From positions 434,001-498,000 of the forward strand of contig BSBG01000003.1 of NCBI GenBank assembly GCA_030159235.1: a stretch of DNA of 64,000 nt, written 5' to 3'. Each line of letters begins with the position of its first letter. Within the stretch, counting starts at the first letter, position 1. Made by a program: the position numbers and the translations under genes. This DNA is from Bacillus safensis (GTDB lineage Bacteria > Bacillota > Bacilli > Bacillales > Bacillaceae). Below the pieces are notes generated by a model. That model saw nothing but the letters and a program-made list of their open reading frames with translations. It did not search any database and was not told the origin of the DNA. This document shows positions 57,571 through 64,000 of this stretch, piece by piece.

Positions 57571-57634
57571 AAAAAAAACCTAAACAAATTCCACCATTAG
57601 AAAGACAATTCTTCTAAATGGAGATTTGTTTAGG
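57571..57634 (-). terminator. Terminator between licT and bglP, CCTAAACA repeat copy 2
   Basis: CCTAAACAAAT pairs with ATTTGTTTAGG around an inner CCATT and AATGG pair; on the minus strand TTTTTTTT follows. The right arm is identical to that of the doxX terminator. No antiterminator box overlaps it, so bglP transcription would rely on read-through or a local promoter. Confidence 0.7.
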
Positions 57635-57666
57635 TTAATGCTTTTTCATAACACGCCTAAAAGAAA

Positions 57667-58509
57667 TCATGTATTTTGTTGATGTTTCTTTGTGATTCTT
57701 TCAATATGAATGACTAAAAAAACAAGTTCGTCTTCAGTGACATTCCAATTGAATTCCCGCTTTAACATTTCTTTAATAATCAATCCGCATGCATAGCTCT
57801 TCATATAACGATCCTGTATTAATTCTTTTAAGGAATCGTCCATCTGCTGTGGCAGTTGATTTGTTTCCTGTCTGACAATAAAATATCTCAAATGAGTGAT
57901 AAACCTCGAATAATCTATCGATGATTTATCTAATACCATCTCGAAAATATTTTGGATAATCTTAACGATTTCCTTCGTGAGGTGGGTCATTTTGATGGTA
58001 TCTCCCATAGATTGACCATCTATTTGAGCGTTTACAAAATGCAGGGCTATGAGTGAAGCTTCTGTTTCCTCAAAAGTAATCCCCATCATTTTTTGAATAA
58101 TTTTAAGTGCTTTTTTCCCTATTTGATATTCTTGAAAATATAAATGAGGTATTTCCCATACAATAGGGTTTTCATATTCCATTTTTTCTTGGTGCCTTTG
58201 AATAGAAAAGGTAAGATGATCAGATAGCGAAAACAGCATGCTGGAACCTAATTTTTTATTCAACATCTCTTCGCCCATATGAATGATTTTTTCAGTTAGT
58301 AAAAGAATATCAGTTGGGATTGCGGCAAGTTGAGATTCTAATGGAGACGTCTGATCAGAATAAAACGTCTTACTGACAGCGCTCTCATCAAGTGTATCAC
58401 CCTTTTTCTTCTTAAAACCTATTCCTGTACCAAAAACAACGACTTCATTTTGAGTGTCTGTTAGAGCTAATACGATATTATTGTTTAGAACTTTAACGAC
58501 GGTGAACAT
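57667..58509 (-). CDS. licT: BglG/LicT-family antiterminator
   Basis: LicT binds nascent RNA and prevents termination when beta-glucosides are present. The 280-residue protein has an N-terminal RNA-binding domain (VVKVLNNNIVLALTD then VVFGTGIGFKKKKGD), and two PRD domains with conserved His residues (TEKIIHMGEE, SLIALHFVN, FITHLRYF, LVIHIERI) that the PTS phosphorylates. The ATG at 58509 follows AAGGTGGG. It is upstream of bglP. Confidence 0.93.
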   Translation of the reverse strand: MFTVVKVLNNNIVLALTDTQNEVVVFGTGIGFKKKKGDTLDESAVSKTFYSDQTSPLESQLAAIPTDILLLTEKIIHMGEEMLNKKLGSSMLFSLSDHLTFSIQRHQEKMEYENPIVWEIPHLYFQEYQIGKKALKIIQKMMGITFEETEASLIALHFVNAQIDGQSMGDTIKMTHLTKEIVKIIQNIFEMVLDKSSIDYSRFITHLRYFIVRQETNQLPQQMDDSLKELIQDRYMKSYACGLIIKEMLKREFNWNVTEDELVFLVIHIERITKKHQQNT

Positions 58510-58547
58510 CTTCATCCCACCTTACCTAAAACTGCTAAAAAAAGCAT

Positions 58548-58610
58548 AAAAAAACACCAAAATCTCAGCAAACAACGTACAAATGTACAACATGTTTACC
58601 TGACTTGGTG
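58548..58610 (-). terminator. Leader terminator of the licT operon
   Basis: CACCAA (58555-58560) pairs with TTGGTG (58605-58610), reinforced by CAAAC/GTTT pairing inside, with a T-run on the minus strand. Its upstream arm overlaps the end of the RAT sequence, as required for the antitermination switch. Confidence 0.7.
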
Positions 58611-58636
58611 GTGCCTGATGATATCAGTAACACTCC
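58607..58636 (-). promoter_or_regulatory. Ribonucleic antiterminator (RAT) in the licT leader
   Basis: The minus strand reads GGAGTGTTACTGATATCATC followed by AGGCACCACC, which fits the RAT pattern GGATTGTTACTG-n-CAGGCAAAACC. The stem TACTGAT/ATCA-GG and the internal loops are typical of LicT/SacY sites. Confidence 0.78.
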
Positions 58637-58654
58637 TGCATCGGTTACGACTTT

Positions 58655-58683
58655 ATTGTAAACACAGGACAAACCAAAGTCAA
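58655..58683 (-). promoter_or_regulatory. licT promoter
   Basis: On the minus strand TTGACT (58678-58683), a 17-base spacer and TACAAT (58655-58660) form a sigma-A promoter about 20 bases upstream of the RAT. Confidence 0.75.
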
Positions 58684-58748
58684 CTATTTTTTTCGGTAAA
58701 ATAGATGAAAATACCTATATTATGCATCGTTTTAAAAGTGAAGCATTT

Positions 58749-58802
58749 TTAAGGTTGCTGTAAGGTTCGCATTCATACAGGTTAAGGTTGAGGTAGTACA
58801 AT
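58749..58802 (+). promoter_or_regulatory. Phased TTAAGGTT repeats and -10 of the DUF4870-type gene
   Basis: TTAAGGTT at 58749-58756, GTAAGGTT at 58760-58767 and TTAAGGTT at 58782-58789 begin 11 and 22 bases apart, on the same helix face. TACAAT at 58797-58802 follows. The -35 position has no good hexamer. This is the layout of an OmpR-type response-regulator activator site. Confidence 0.6.
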
Positions 58803-58838
58803 GGGTTTGTAGTTAATAAATCGTAGAGGTGAAACGTT

Positions 58839-59147
58839 TTGAGAGAAAATAAAATCTTGTCTTCATTATGTTACTTTAGTATCTTTTTTGCACCGTTTTT
58901 GTTTCCAGTGATCGTCTATTTCTTAGGTCAGGACGAAGTGAAATATCATGCGAAAAAATCATTATGGACGCATGTCATTCCTTATTTGATTTTTGGCATA
59001 GGCATCCTCGGTTCAGGTTTACTTGGTATGAACGATATCAGTCATGCGGGGCCTTTCCTCATTGCAACATATGCTGTGACATTCCTTGTTGCGATCTACT
59101 TCTTCATTTGGAACATTGTCAAAGGGATCAAAGTGTTTTCGGAATAA
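58839..59147 (+). CDS. DUF4870-type membrane protein (102 aa)
   Basis: The product has three hydrophobic helices (about residues 10-30, 45-64 and 72-94) with the middle DEVKYHAKKSLWTHVIPY, which is the DUF4870 pattern. Function unknown. It starts with TTG 58839 behind GAGGTG. It is convergent with a two-component system, and its promoter carries phased direct repeats, so it may be a target of that system. Confidence 0.65.
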   Translation: MRENKILSSLCYFSIFFAPFLFPVIVYFLGQDEVKYHAKKSLWTHVIPYLIFGIGILGSGLLGMNDISHAGPFLIATYAVTFLVAIYFFIWNIVKGIKVFSE

Positions 59148-59153
59148 TAGGTG

Positions 59154-59191
59154 AAAAGAGCGGTTCTGTGTTTGATCAGAACCGCTTTTTT
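59154..59191. terminator. Bidirectional terminator
   Basis: AAAAGAGCGGTTCTG and CAGAACCGCTTTTTT have an 8-base loop and lie between converging genes. Confidence 0.88.
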
Positions 59192-59193
59192 GT

Positions 59194-60597
59194 TTAGGTT
59201 GGTATTTGGATGTCAATGGCTGTTCCTTTCCCTAGACTGCTGTGGATCGTGATATCCCCGCCGTGACTGACGATAATATCCTTTGCAATGGCCATCCCAA
59301 GGCCAGATCCTCTATGTGAAACTTCTGTATTTGTCCCTCTATAATAGCGGTCAAACACTTTTTCTAGCTCTTCCACTTCTATTCCTTTGCCATTGTCTTT
59401 AATCGTGATATGGGTTTTTTCTTTTTGTTCAAGCTTTACAATGATTGAGACATCAGGACCATTGTGAACGAGGGCATTAAAAATAAGATTGGTGACCGCT
59501 CTTCGAATAAGAATCTTATCAATATTCATCATAAGCTTGTCTACATTCGTTTGAAACTCAATCGTCTGATCCGCATATCTTGAATCATTTAAAATATCAA
59601 TTAACGTTTCCCGCAGCAGTGACACAATGTTGACTAGCTCTTTATTGAGCATGACACTGTTATTTTTCAGCCTGGTTGTTAAATTAAGATCCTCCATGAC
59701 ATCTTTGATATACAATGATTTATTTTCAATGATGCCCGCGTAATGCCTGATTTCTTGCTTTGAAAGAGGATGGTTTGAATCTCTGATAATTTCAGCATAG
59801 CCTTGAATAGAAGCTAGTGGCGTTTTAATATCATGAGAAATATGACTGATCCATTCTTCCCGCATTTGCTCTAATTTGTCTTTTTCTTTTTTGCTTGAAG
59901 CGAGCTGCTTTGATAAGTGATTGACATTAGAGAAGACATCTTTATAGATCCCCTTAGCTGGCAGATTTGTTGTGTAATCTCCGTTTGCCAGTCGCTGAAT
60001 CCCATGAATGGCCCGGCCGAGCGGCTTTGTGAGCTGCCGGCTGAATAAGTAACCAATGAGTAACGCAATGATGGCATCTACTGATAATAAAATCATCGTC
60101 CCGACATTGAATCTTGTCACTAAGTCCCTCGTGTTAAAGGAGAATAGATATTTTCCGATGGAAGGGTCCTTAAATCCGATAAAGTAGCTGTATTCTTTGC
60201 CCTTCCCTTTTTTTTCGCCGGCATAAATGGTCGATAATAATTGCTTATCTTTATATTTATGTAAATTTACGATTTCTATCGGTGTATATTTGTTCTTTAA
60301 TCCTTTCGGTGCTTGCGCATGATACACGTCTTTTCCATTTTCGTCTAAAATTTGAATCCATGCATTCTGTTGTTTTAAAGCTCTCTTTCCTTCTTTTTTT
60401 ACGGTAATTCCTTGATCAGAAAAAGTGACGTATTGTTCAAATGATCTTGTGAACGTTTCGGGCGTATTTTCTCCGCTATGCTGGCTGCTTGCTTGCAGTA
60501 CAAGCCATATCATGAATCCGAATAAGTTGATAAAGACCGTGATAATAGTCACGATAATGACAGAGACCATATATCTGCCTGTTAATCGCCATTTCAT
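59194..60597 (-). CDS. Sensor histidine kinase
   Basis: The 467-residue membrane kinase has a first membrane helix (residues 8-34), an extracytoplasmic domain of about 130 residues, a second helix (167-187), HAMP, the phospho-His motif ISHDIKTPLASIQGYAEI near residue 258, and HATPase boxes (NLIFNALVHNG, DNGKGI, GSGLGMAIAKDI). Signal unknown. ATG 60597 lies 2 bases after the response-regulator stop. Confidence 0.9.
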   Translation of the reverse strand: MKWRLTGRYMVSVIIVTIITVFINLFGFMIWLVLQASSQHSGENTPETFTRSFEQYVTFSDQGITVKKEGKRALKQQNAWIQILDENGKDVYHAQAPKGLKNKYTPIEIVNLHKYKDKQLLSTIYAGEKKGKGKEYSYFIGFKDPSIGKYLFSFNTRDLVTRFNVGTMILLSVDAIIALLIGYLFSRQLTKPLGRAIHGIQRLANGDYTTNLPAKGIYKDVFSNVNHLSKQLASSKKEKDKLEQMREEWISHISHDIKTPLASIQGYAEIIRDSNHPLSKQEIRHYAGIIENKSLYIKDVMEDLNLTTRLKNNSVMLNKELVNIVSLLRETLIDILNDSRYADQTIEFQTNVDKLMMNIDKILIRRAVTNLIFNALVHNGPDVSIIVKLEQKEKTHITIKDNGKGIEVEELEKVFDRYYRGTNTEVSHRGSGLGMAIAKDIIVSHGGDITIHSSLGKGTAIDIQIPT

Positions 60598-60599
60598 CC

Positions 60600-61307
60600 T
60601 TACGCATCCTTTACAACAAATTTATAGCCAAGCCCTTTGACTGTGACGAGAAATTCTGGTGTTGACGGAGAAGTTTCTATTTTTTCCCGAAGTCTTCGTA
60701 TATGAACCATCACCGTATTGTCAGAACCGAAGAAGTCTTCTCCCCAAACGGTTTGATAAAGCGTTTCTTTGCTAATGACACGGTTCGGGTGCTGCAAGAA
60801 ATAGGTCATTAGCATAAGTTCTTTCGGCGTGAGCTCGATAACCGCTCCATTTTTAGTGAGTTCTGCTTGCTGCTCGTCTAATTCAAACGGCCCTTTTTTT
60901 ATCACGGGACTAGCTTGAGATGGCTGTAGGTATGAGACCCGTCTTAGCTGCGCTTTCACCCGGTAGGCAACTTCTTTTGGGCTGAACGGTTTTGTAATGT
61001 AGTCATCACCACCGATAGCAAGTCCTACAATTTTATCTGATTCCTCTCCCTTTGCTGATAAAAAGATAATCGGAACATGAGAGATCGCTCTAATTTGTTT
61101 ACAGATATCATAGCCTTCACCGTCTGGAAGCATAATATCAAGTATGACGAGATCTGGTTGTTCTTGATGAAATTGCGCGAGCCCATCATGAGCGGTTGAA
61201 GCTGTGATAACGCGATCAATGCCTTCCCTTGTTAATACGGTGTTAATTAATTCCAAAATTTCTTTTTCGTCATCAATAATTAATACTTTGCTTTGAGGCT
61301 TTGGCAT
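60600..61307 (-). CDS. OmpR-family response regulator
   Basis: The 235-residue protein has an N-terminal receiver domain with acidic pocket IIDDEKE, phospho-acceptor Asp57 (LVILDIMLPDGEGY) and Lys in TKPFSPKE, and a C-terminal winged helix (LTPKELMLMTYFLQHPNRVI and DNTVMVHIRRLREKIE). It is cotranscribed with the kinase. The phased repeats upstream of the neighbouring DUF4870 gene could be its target (inference). Confidence 0.93.
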   Translation of the reverse strand: MPKPQSKVLIIDDEKEILELINTVLTREGIDRVITASTAHDGLAQFHQEQPDLVILDIMLPDGEGYDICKQIRAISHVPIIFLSAKGEESDKIVGLAIGGDDYITKPFSPKEVAYRVKAQLRRVSYLQPSQASPVIKKGPFELDEQQAELTKNGAVIELTPKELMLMTYFLQHPNRVISKETLYQTVWGEDFFGSDNTVMVHIRRLREKIETSPSTPEFLVTVKGLGYKFVVKDA

Positions 61308-61392
61308 ACGTTGATCACTCTCCTGAAGTCATTGTCATTATTATACCCAATGTGTGTACATAGTGAAAAAATCAACTTCCTATCTGCATAAA

Positions 61393-61431
61393 AAAAGCCA
61401 ATTTTCTCATTTAAAAAGAAAATTGGCTTTT
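61393..61431 (-). terminator. Terminator of xynD-xynC
   Basis: AAAAGCCAATTTTCT and AGAAAATTGGCTTTT form a long stem with a 10-base loop; on the minus strand TTTTT follows. Confidence 0.88.
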
Positions 61432-61447
61432 GATGATTTGAGTTGCT

Positions 61448-62734
61448 TTAGCGTTTGACCACAAATGTTGTCACACTTTGAGCCGGGAGATGAGCCCAAA
61501 ATTGATTTCCTGATATATTTAAATCTGTTCCAGGCTGAAGGTTGCTATTGCTGCTCGTGATCCATCTTGACGCTTGCGAAGCAGTTCCATTTTGCATTAC
61601 AAAGTGTTGATTGACCCCTGTATTGTTTTTATTAATTGCAACAATAACGACCTGATTGTTTCCTTTATAGGCTGATACGAAAACATTCGGTTCAGGAGTT
61701 TTCGTTGCATCAATTCTGACGTATCCTGGGCGTACAAACTTGGAGAAATGTGCCATGTTGTAACCGCGTTTGCTGATCAGTCCATCTTCCTTCATAGGGC
61801 CGTAGGATCTGCGGATGTACCACCAAACATATGCCTGAAAGTCCCCTTCCACCATCGAGTGGTGAATATGCTCTGAAACCCCTAATGCCTCAGGCCAGCG
61901 GTCGGCTGAATTGTTATCGCTATTCGGGTAGTATACCTCTGTCATCCACAGCTCTTTCCCTCCTCCTTTTTGTTTGAAAAGAGGATATGGAAGCTGGCTA
62001 ATTTGAGTTCCGTACAAATGAGCTCCCAGAATGTCCATATTTCCAAGCGCCTGCGGATCGTTTAGGATGGGATCTGATATATTTTTAAGGTATTGAAAGG
62101 ATTCTGGCGCAATCACTCGCGCATTAATGGAGCCGGCATTTTCTCTCATGAAACGTAGGATTTCCTGAGGCGTCCACCATGTCCATTCGTGTGCATAATC
62201 GGGCTCATTTTGTACAGAAATGGCATAGAGATTAACGCCATTATTTTTCATATATGTTACGAAATTGTTCAGATGTTGAGCATATGCGGCATATTGATTG
62301 GATCGCAGCCGCTTTGCAGATGTACCATTGCGATTGAAGGTCTCCACCATATGGCTTGGAGGATTCCAAGGTGATGCGATCACCAAAGCGCCATGCTCTA
62401 TCGCTCTTTTGGCAGTAGCGACTTCTCTGTGCCAATTATTGCTGTTCTCATCTACATAAATTCTTAGAATGGAAAATCCTAATTGATTCTGCCCGTTACC
62501 AAAGGCGGTTTCCCTTTGAGGTGCGGTCAAATCACCAATCCAAGCCGGGTGGTTCATTCCGCCAAAGCCGCGAATCACTTGTCTTTCCGCATTGACATTA
62601 ATATTGGCATCTGCTGCTGAAACCTCAGTCACGCCAGGTCCAATGAACATGACAGACAGCATCGTGAAGCAGATCAATAACGTACAAATTGGTTTTTTGA
62701 TCATTGACATCAAATTTTTCCACTCTCCCATCAT
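61448..62734 (-). CDS. xynC: Glucuronoxylanase XynC (GH30 subfamily 8)
   Basis: XynC is a secreted endoxylanase that cuts methylglucuronoxylan at positions set by glucuronic acid side groups. The 428-residue protein has a signal peptide (hydrophobic residues 17-33, likely cut after VSA near 40), the GH30 barrel with acid/base Glu177 (VQNEPDYAHEW) and nucleophile Glu266 (WMTEVYYPNS), and a C-terminal beta side domain ending HLPAQSVTTFVV. Sequence is very close to B. subtilis XynC (YnfF). It lies 14 bases behind xynD. Confidence 0.95.
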   Translation of the reverse strand: MMGEWKNLMSMIKKPICTLLICFTMLSVMFIGPGVTEVSAADANINVNAERQVIRGFGGMNHPAWIGDLTAPQRETAFGNGQNQLGFSILRIYVDENSNNWHREVATAKRAIEHGALVIASPWNPPSHMVETFNRNGTSAKRLRSNQYAAYAQHLNNFVTYMKNNGVNLYAISVQNEPDYAHEWTWWTPQEILRFMRENAGSINARVIAPESFQYLKNISDPILNDPQALGNMDILGAHLYGTQISQLPYPLFKQKGGGKELWMTEVYYPNSDNNSADRWPEALGVSEHIHHSMVEGDFQAYVWWYIRRSYGPMKEDGLISKRGYNMAHFSKFVRPGYVRIDATKTPEPNVFVSAYKGNNQVVIVAINKNNTGVNQHFVMQNGTASQASRWITSSNSNLQPGTDLNISGNQFWAHLPAQSVTTFVVKR

Positions 62735-62748
62735 CTTGTCTTCCTTCG

Positions 62749-64000
62749 TTACCTTTGAGTAAACTGCCAGGAATCAAACTGAAATAGGTTTGCACCTGTT
62801 CCGGTAAAGACAAAAAATACGTTGTGCACGCCTGCTGCTCCGTTTACTGCCGTTTCTACTTCTCGCCAGTTGTTCGTTCCGCCTGTGGAAGGAACATTTA
62901 GTGTTCCGACGAGAGTGCCGTCTGGACTGCCAAGGCGTACTTCTATTTTTCCGCCTGCATTTGATGCTACATTGGCTTTAAATGTTCTCGCGCCGTTTGA
63001 TCCGAAATCGACGTTACTGGCTGCCACCCAATCTCCGTTTTGAATGTTTGTGACATGCTGGTTATTGACCGGTCCGCCTGAGGCTGAGGAGGCCTCTGTT
63101 AAAATGCGCCCATTCCAAGCAAATGTTTCAGCTTCTACCCGCTGATACGGATTCAGATTGGATAGCTGTTTTATCCCTTCATAATTGGCTGCTACCTCTT
63201 GAAGGGAGCCGTCGGCATTATGCACAAGCTTATTAATGTGGGGAGATCTGTAGCCTCTCCCTGCTCCGTATAAGGCAGAGCTGACTGTTTGCGTATGATA
63301 CACGACATACCACTCGTTTTTAAAATTGAATACAGCATGATGGTTGTTACCGCCGCCGCCAAAAAATGCACCCGGATTTTTCAGGAAGTGTCCTTTATAC
63401 GTAAAGGGGCCCATCGGACTTGAGCTCGTCATATAGCCAATTTCACCAGGTGGTTTATCTGCTGGGTGGGAGCCGCCAAAATTGATGCAATAGGAATAGT
63501 AATAGGTACCGTTGTACTTATGCATCCCCGAGTCTTCAAACATAAAAGGAGCATCAATGGTCGATGCACTGCCCACAACACTTGTCATATCAGGCCCTAA
63601 CTTTAGGACTCTTGCTGTTTTAGGATTGGCCCATTGTCCCTGCGTTGGATTAGAACCGCCTGGAACGCCTCCGCCGGCATATAGATAACCGGACCCGTCA
63701 TCATCTACAAAGACGGCTGGATCAAAAAGCCATACAACACCGGACATCCCTGGTGTATTTGGCGTGACGAGCGCTTTTCCGATCGGATCTGTCCATGGAC
63801 CGATCGGGCTGTCTGCTGTCAGAACGCCAATTCCGCCGCCGCTGTTAGCGAAATATAGGAAAAATTTATCCTTCCCATTGATCTTTTTCACCGCCGCTGA
63901 TGGAGCCCAGGAAGCGCCTGCCCATTTGGCAATCCCTTTGCCGCCATTTGCTCCATTTGCACCGGCTACTGGAATTGCCCCATGATCTGTCCAGTTCACC
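62749..64000 (-). CDS. xynD: Arabinoxylan arabinofuranohydrolase XynD (5' end beyond window)
   Basis: XynD removes arabinose from doubly substituted or mono-substituted xylose of arabinoxylan. The 416 visible residues hold part of a GH43 five-bladed propeller, including DPAVFVDDDGSGYLYAGGG, MFEDSGMHKYNGTYYYSYC and NNHHAVFNFKNEWYVVYHT, and a C-terminal CBM6 module (about the last 130 residues, from RVEAETFAWNGR). The N-terminus and signal peptide lie beyond 64000. Pairing with xynC is as in B. subtilis. Confidence 0.93.
   Translation of the reverse strand, partial: VNWTDHGAIPVAGANGANGGKGIAKWAGASWAPSAAVKKINGKDKFFLYFANSGGGIGVLTADSPIGPWTDPIGKALVTPNTPGMSGVVWLFDPAVFVDDDGSGYLYAGGGVPGGSNPTQGQWANPKTARVLKLGPDMTSVVGSASTIDAPFMFEDSGMHKYNGTYYYSYCINFGGSHPADKPPGEIGYMTSSSPMGPFTYKGHFLKNPGAFFGGGGNNHHAVFNFKNEWYVVYHTQTVSSALYGAGRGYRSPHINKLVHNADGSLQEVAANYEGIKQLSNLNPYQRVEAETFAWNGRILTEASSASGGPVNNQHVTNIQNGDWVAASNVDFGSNGARTFKANVASNAGGKIEVRLGSPDGTLVGTLNVPSTGGTNNWREVETAVNGAAGVHNVFFVFTGTGANLFQFDSWQFTQR

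Overview
The window is a chromosomal segment of a low-GC endospore-forming Firmicute of the genus Bacillus, most likely the B. pumilus/safensis/altitudinis group. The evidence is spore-protein genes (sspN, tlp), B. subtilis-type gene order at both ends (yneN-sspN-tlp-yneP-yneQ-yneR-plsY-yneT-parE-parC on the left, xynC-xynD on the right), catabolite-responsive (cre) boxes, a LexA box and AGGAGG-type ribosome sites. Species assignment is inference.

Layout. 1-8.1 kb: conserved core, ending in the topoisomerase IV operon, which has two sigma-A-like promoters, one with a LexA box at its start. 8.1-10.7 kb: two small membrane proteins, an MFS transporter and a 670-base gap with a 32-bp palindrome. 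10.7-24.5 kb: a 12-gene minus-strand cyclitol cluster, iolJ-iolR-iolD-iolB-iolC-iolA-MFS-AraC, followed by a second transcription unit with a polyol-permease-family transporter, a TIM-barrel IolE/IolH-type protein, a Gfo/Idh/MocA dehydrogenase and an IolH-like protein. The lower pathway is complete, but the canonical first enzymes (IolG, IolE) are replaced by distant family members. 24.5-26.7 kb: a scar region with a LysR 3' remnant, a citrate-transporter 3' remnant, an orphan terminator, an IclR regulator and IS-end-like repeats. 26.7-39.5 kb: an L-rhamnose regulon (aldA, rhaD, DeoR regulator, rhaM, transporter, lutC-lutB-lutA, rhaA, rhaB, AraC regulator) that contains the lactate-oxidising LutABC complex. 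It could take rhamnose to DHAP plus lactaldehyde, then lactate, then pyruvate. 39.5-40.7 kb: decayed genes. 40.7-43 kb: a PLP enzyme, RidA and a YheO-type regulator. 43-47 kb: a TetX-like flavoprotein with a TetR, DoxX with a MarR, and a second TetR. 47-50.5 kb: an SpxH/DsbA-like protein, a YdhR-like protein, and a nitrilase divergent from a LysR. 50.5-54 kb: a pentapeptide-like protein, cytidine deaminase, a small membrane protein, an esterase and a MerR. 54-58.7 kb: licT-bglP-bglH, aryl-beta-glucoside uptake under antitermination control. 58.7-61.3 kb: a DUF4870-type membrane protein and a two-component system. 61.4-64 kb: the secreted arabinoxylan-degrading pair xynC and xynD (xynD cut by the window edge).

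Relative to the B. subtilis 168 order as I remember it, about 53 kb of mostly catabolic, AT-rich genes lies between parC and xynC-xynD. The theme is use of plant-derived carbon: xylan, aryl-beta-glucosides, rhamnose, inositols and nitriles. No tRNA, rRNA, CRISPR array, prophage or intact transposase was found.
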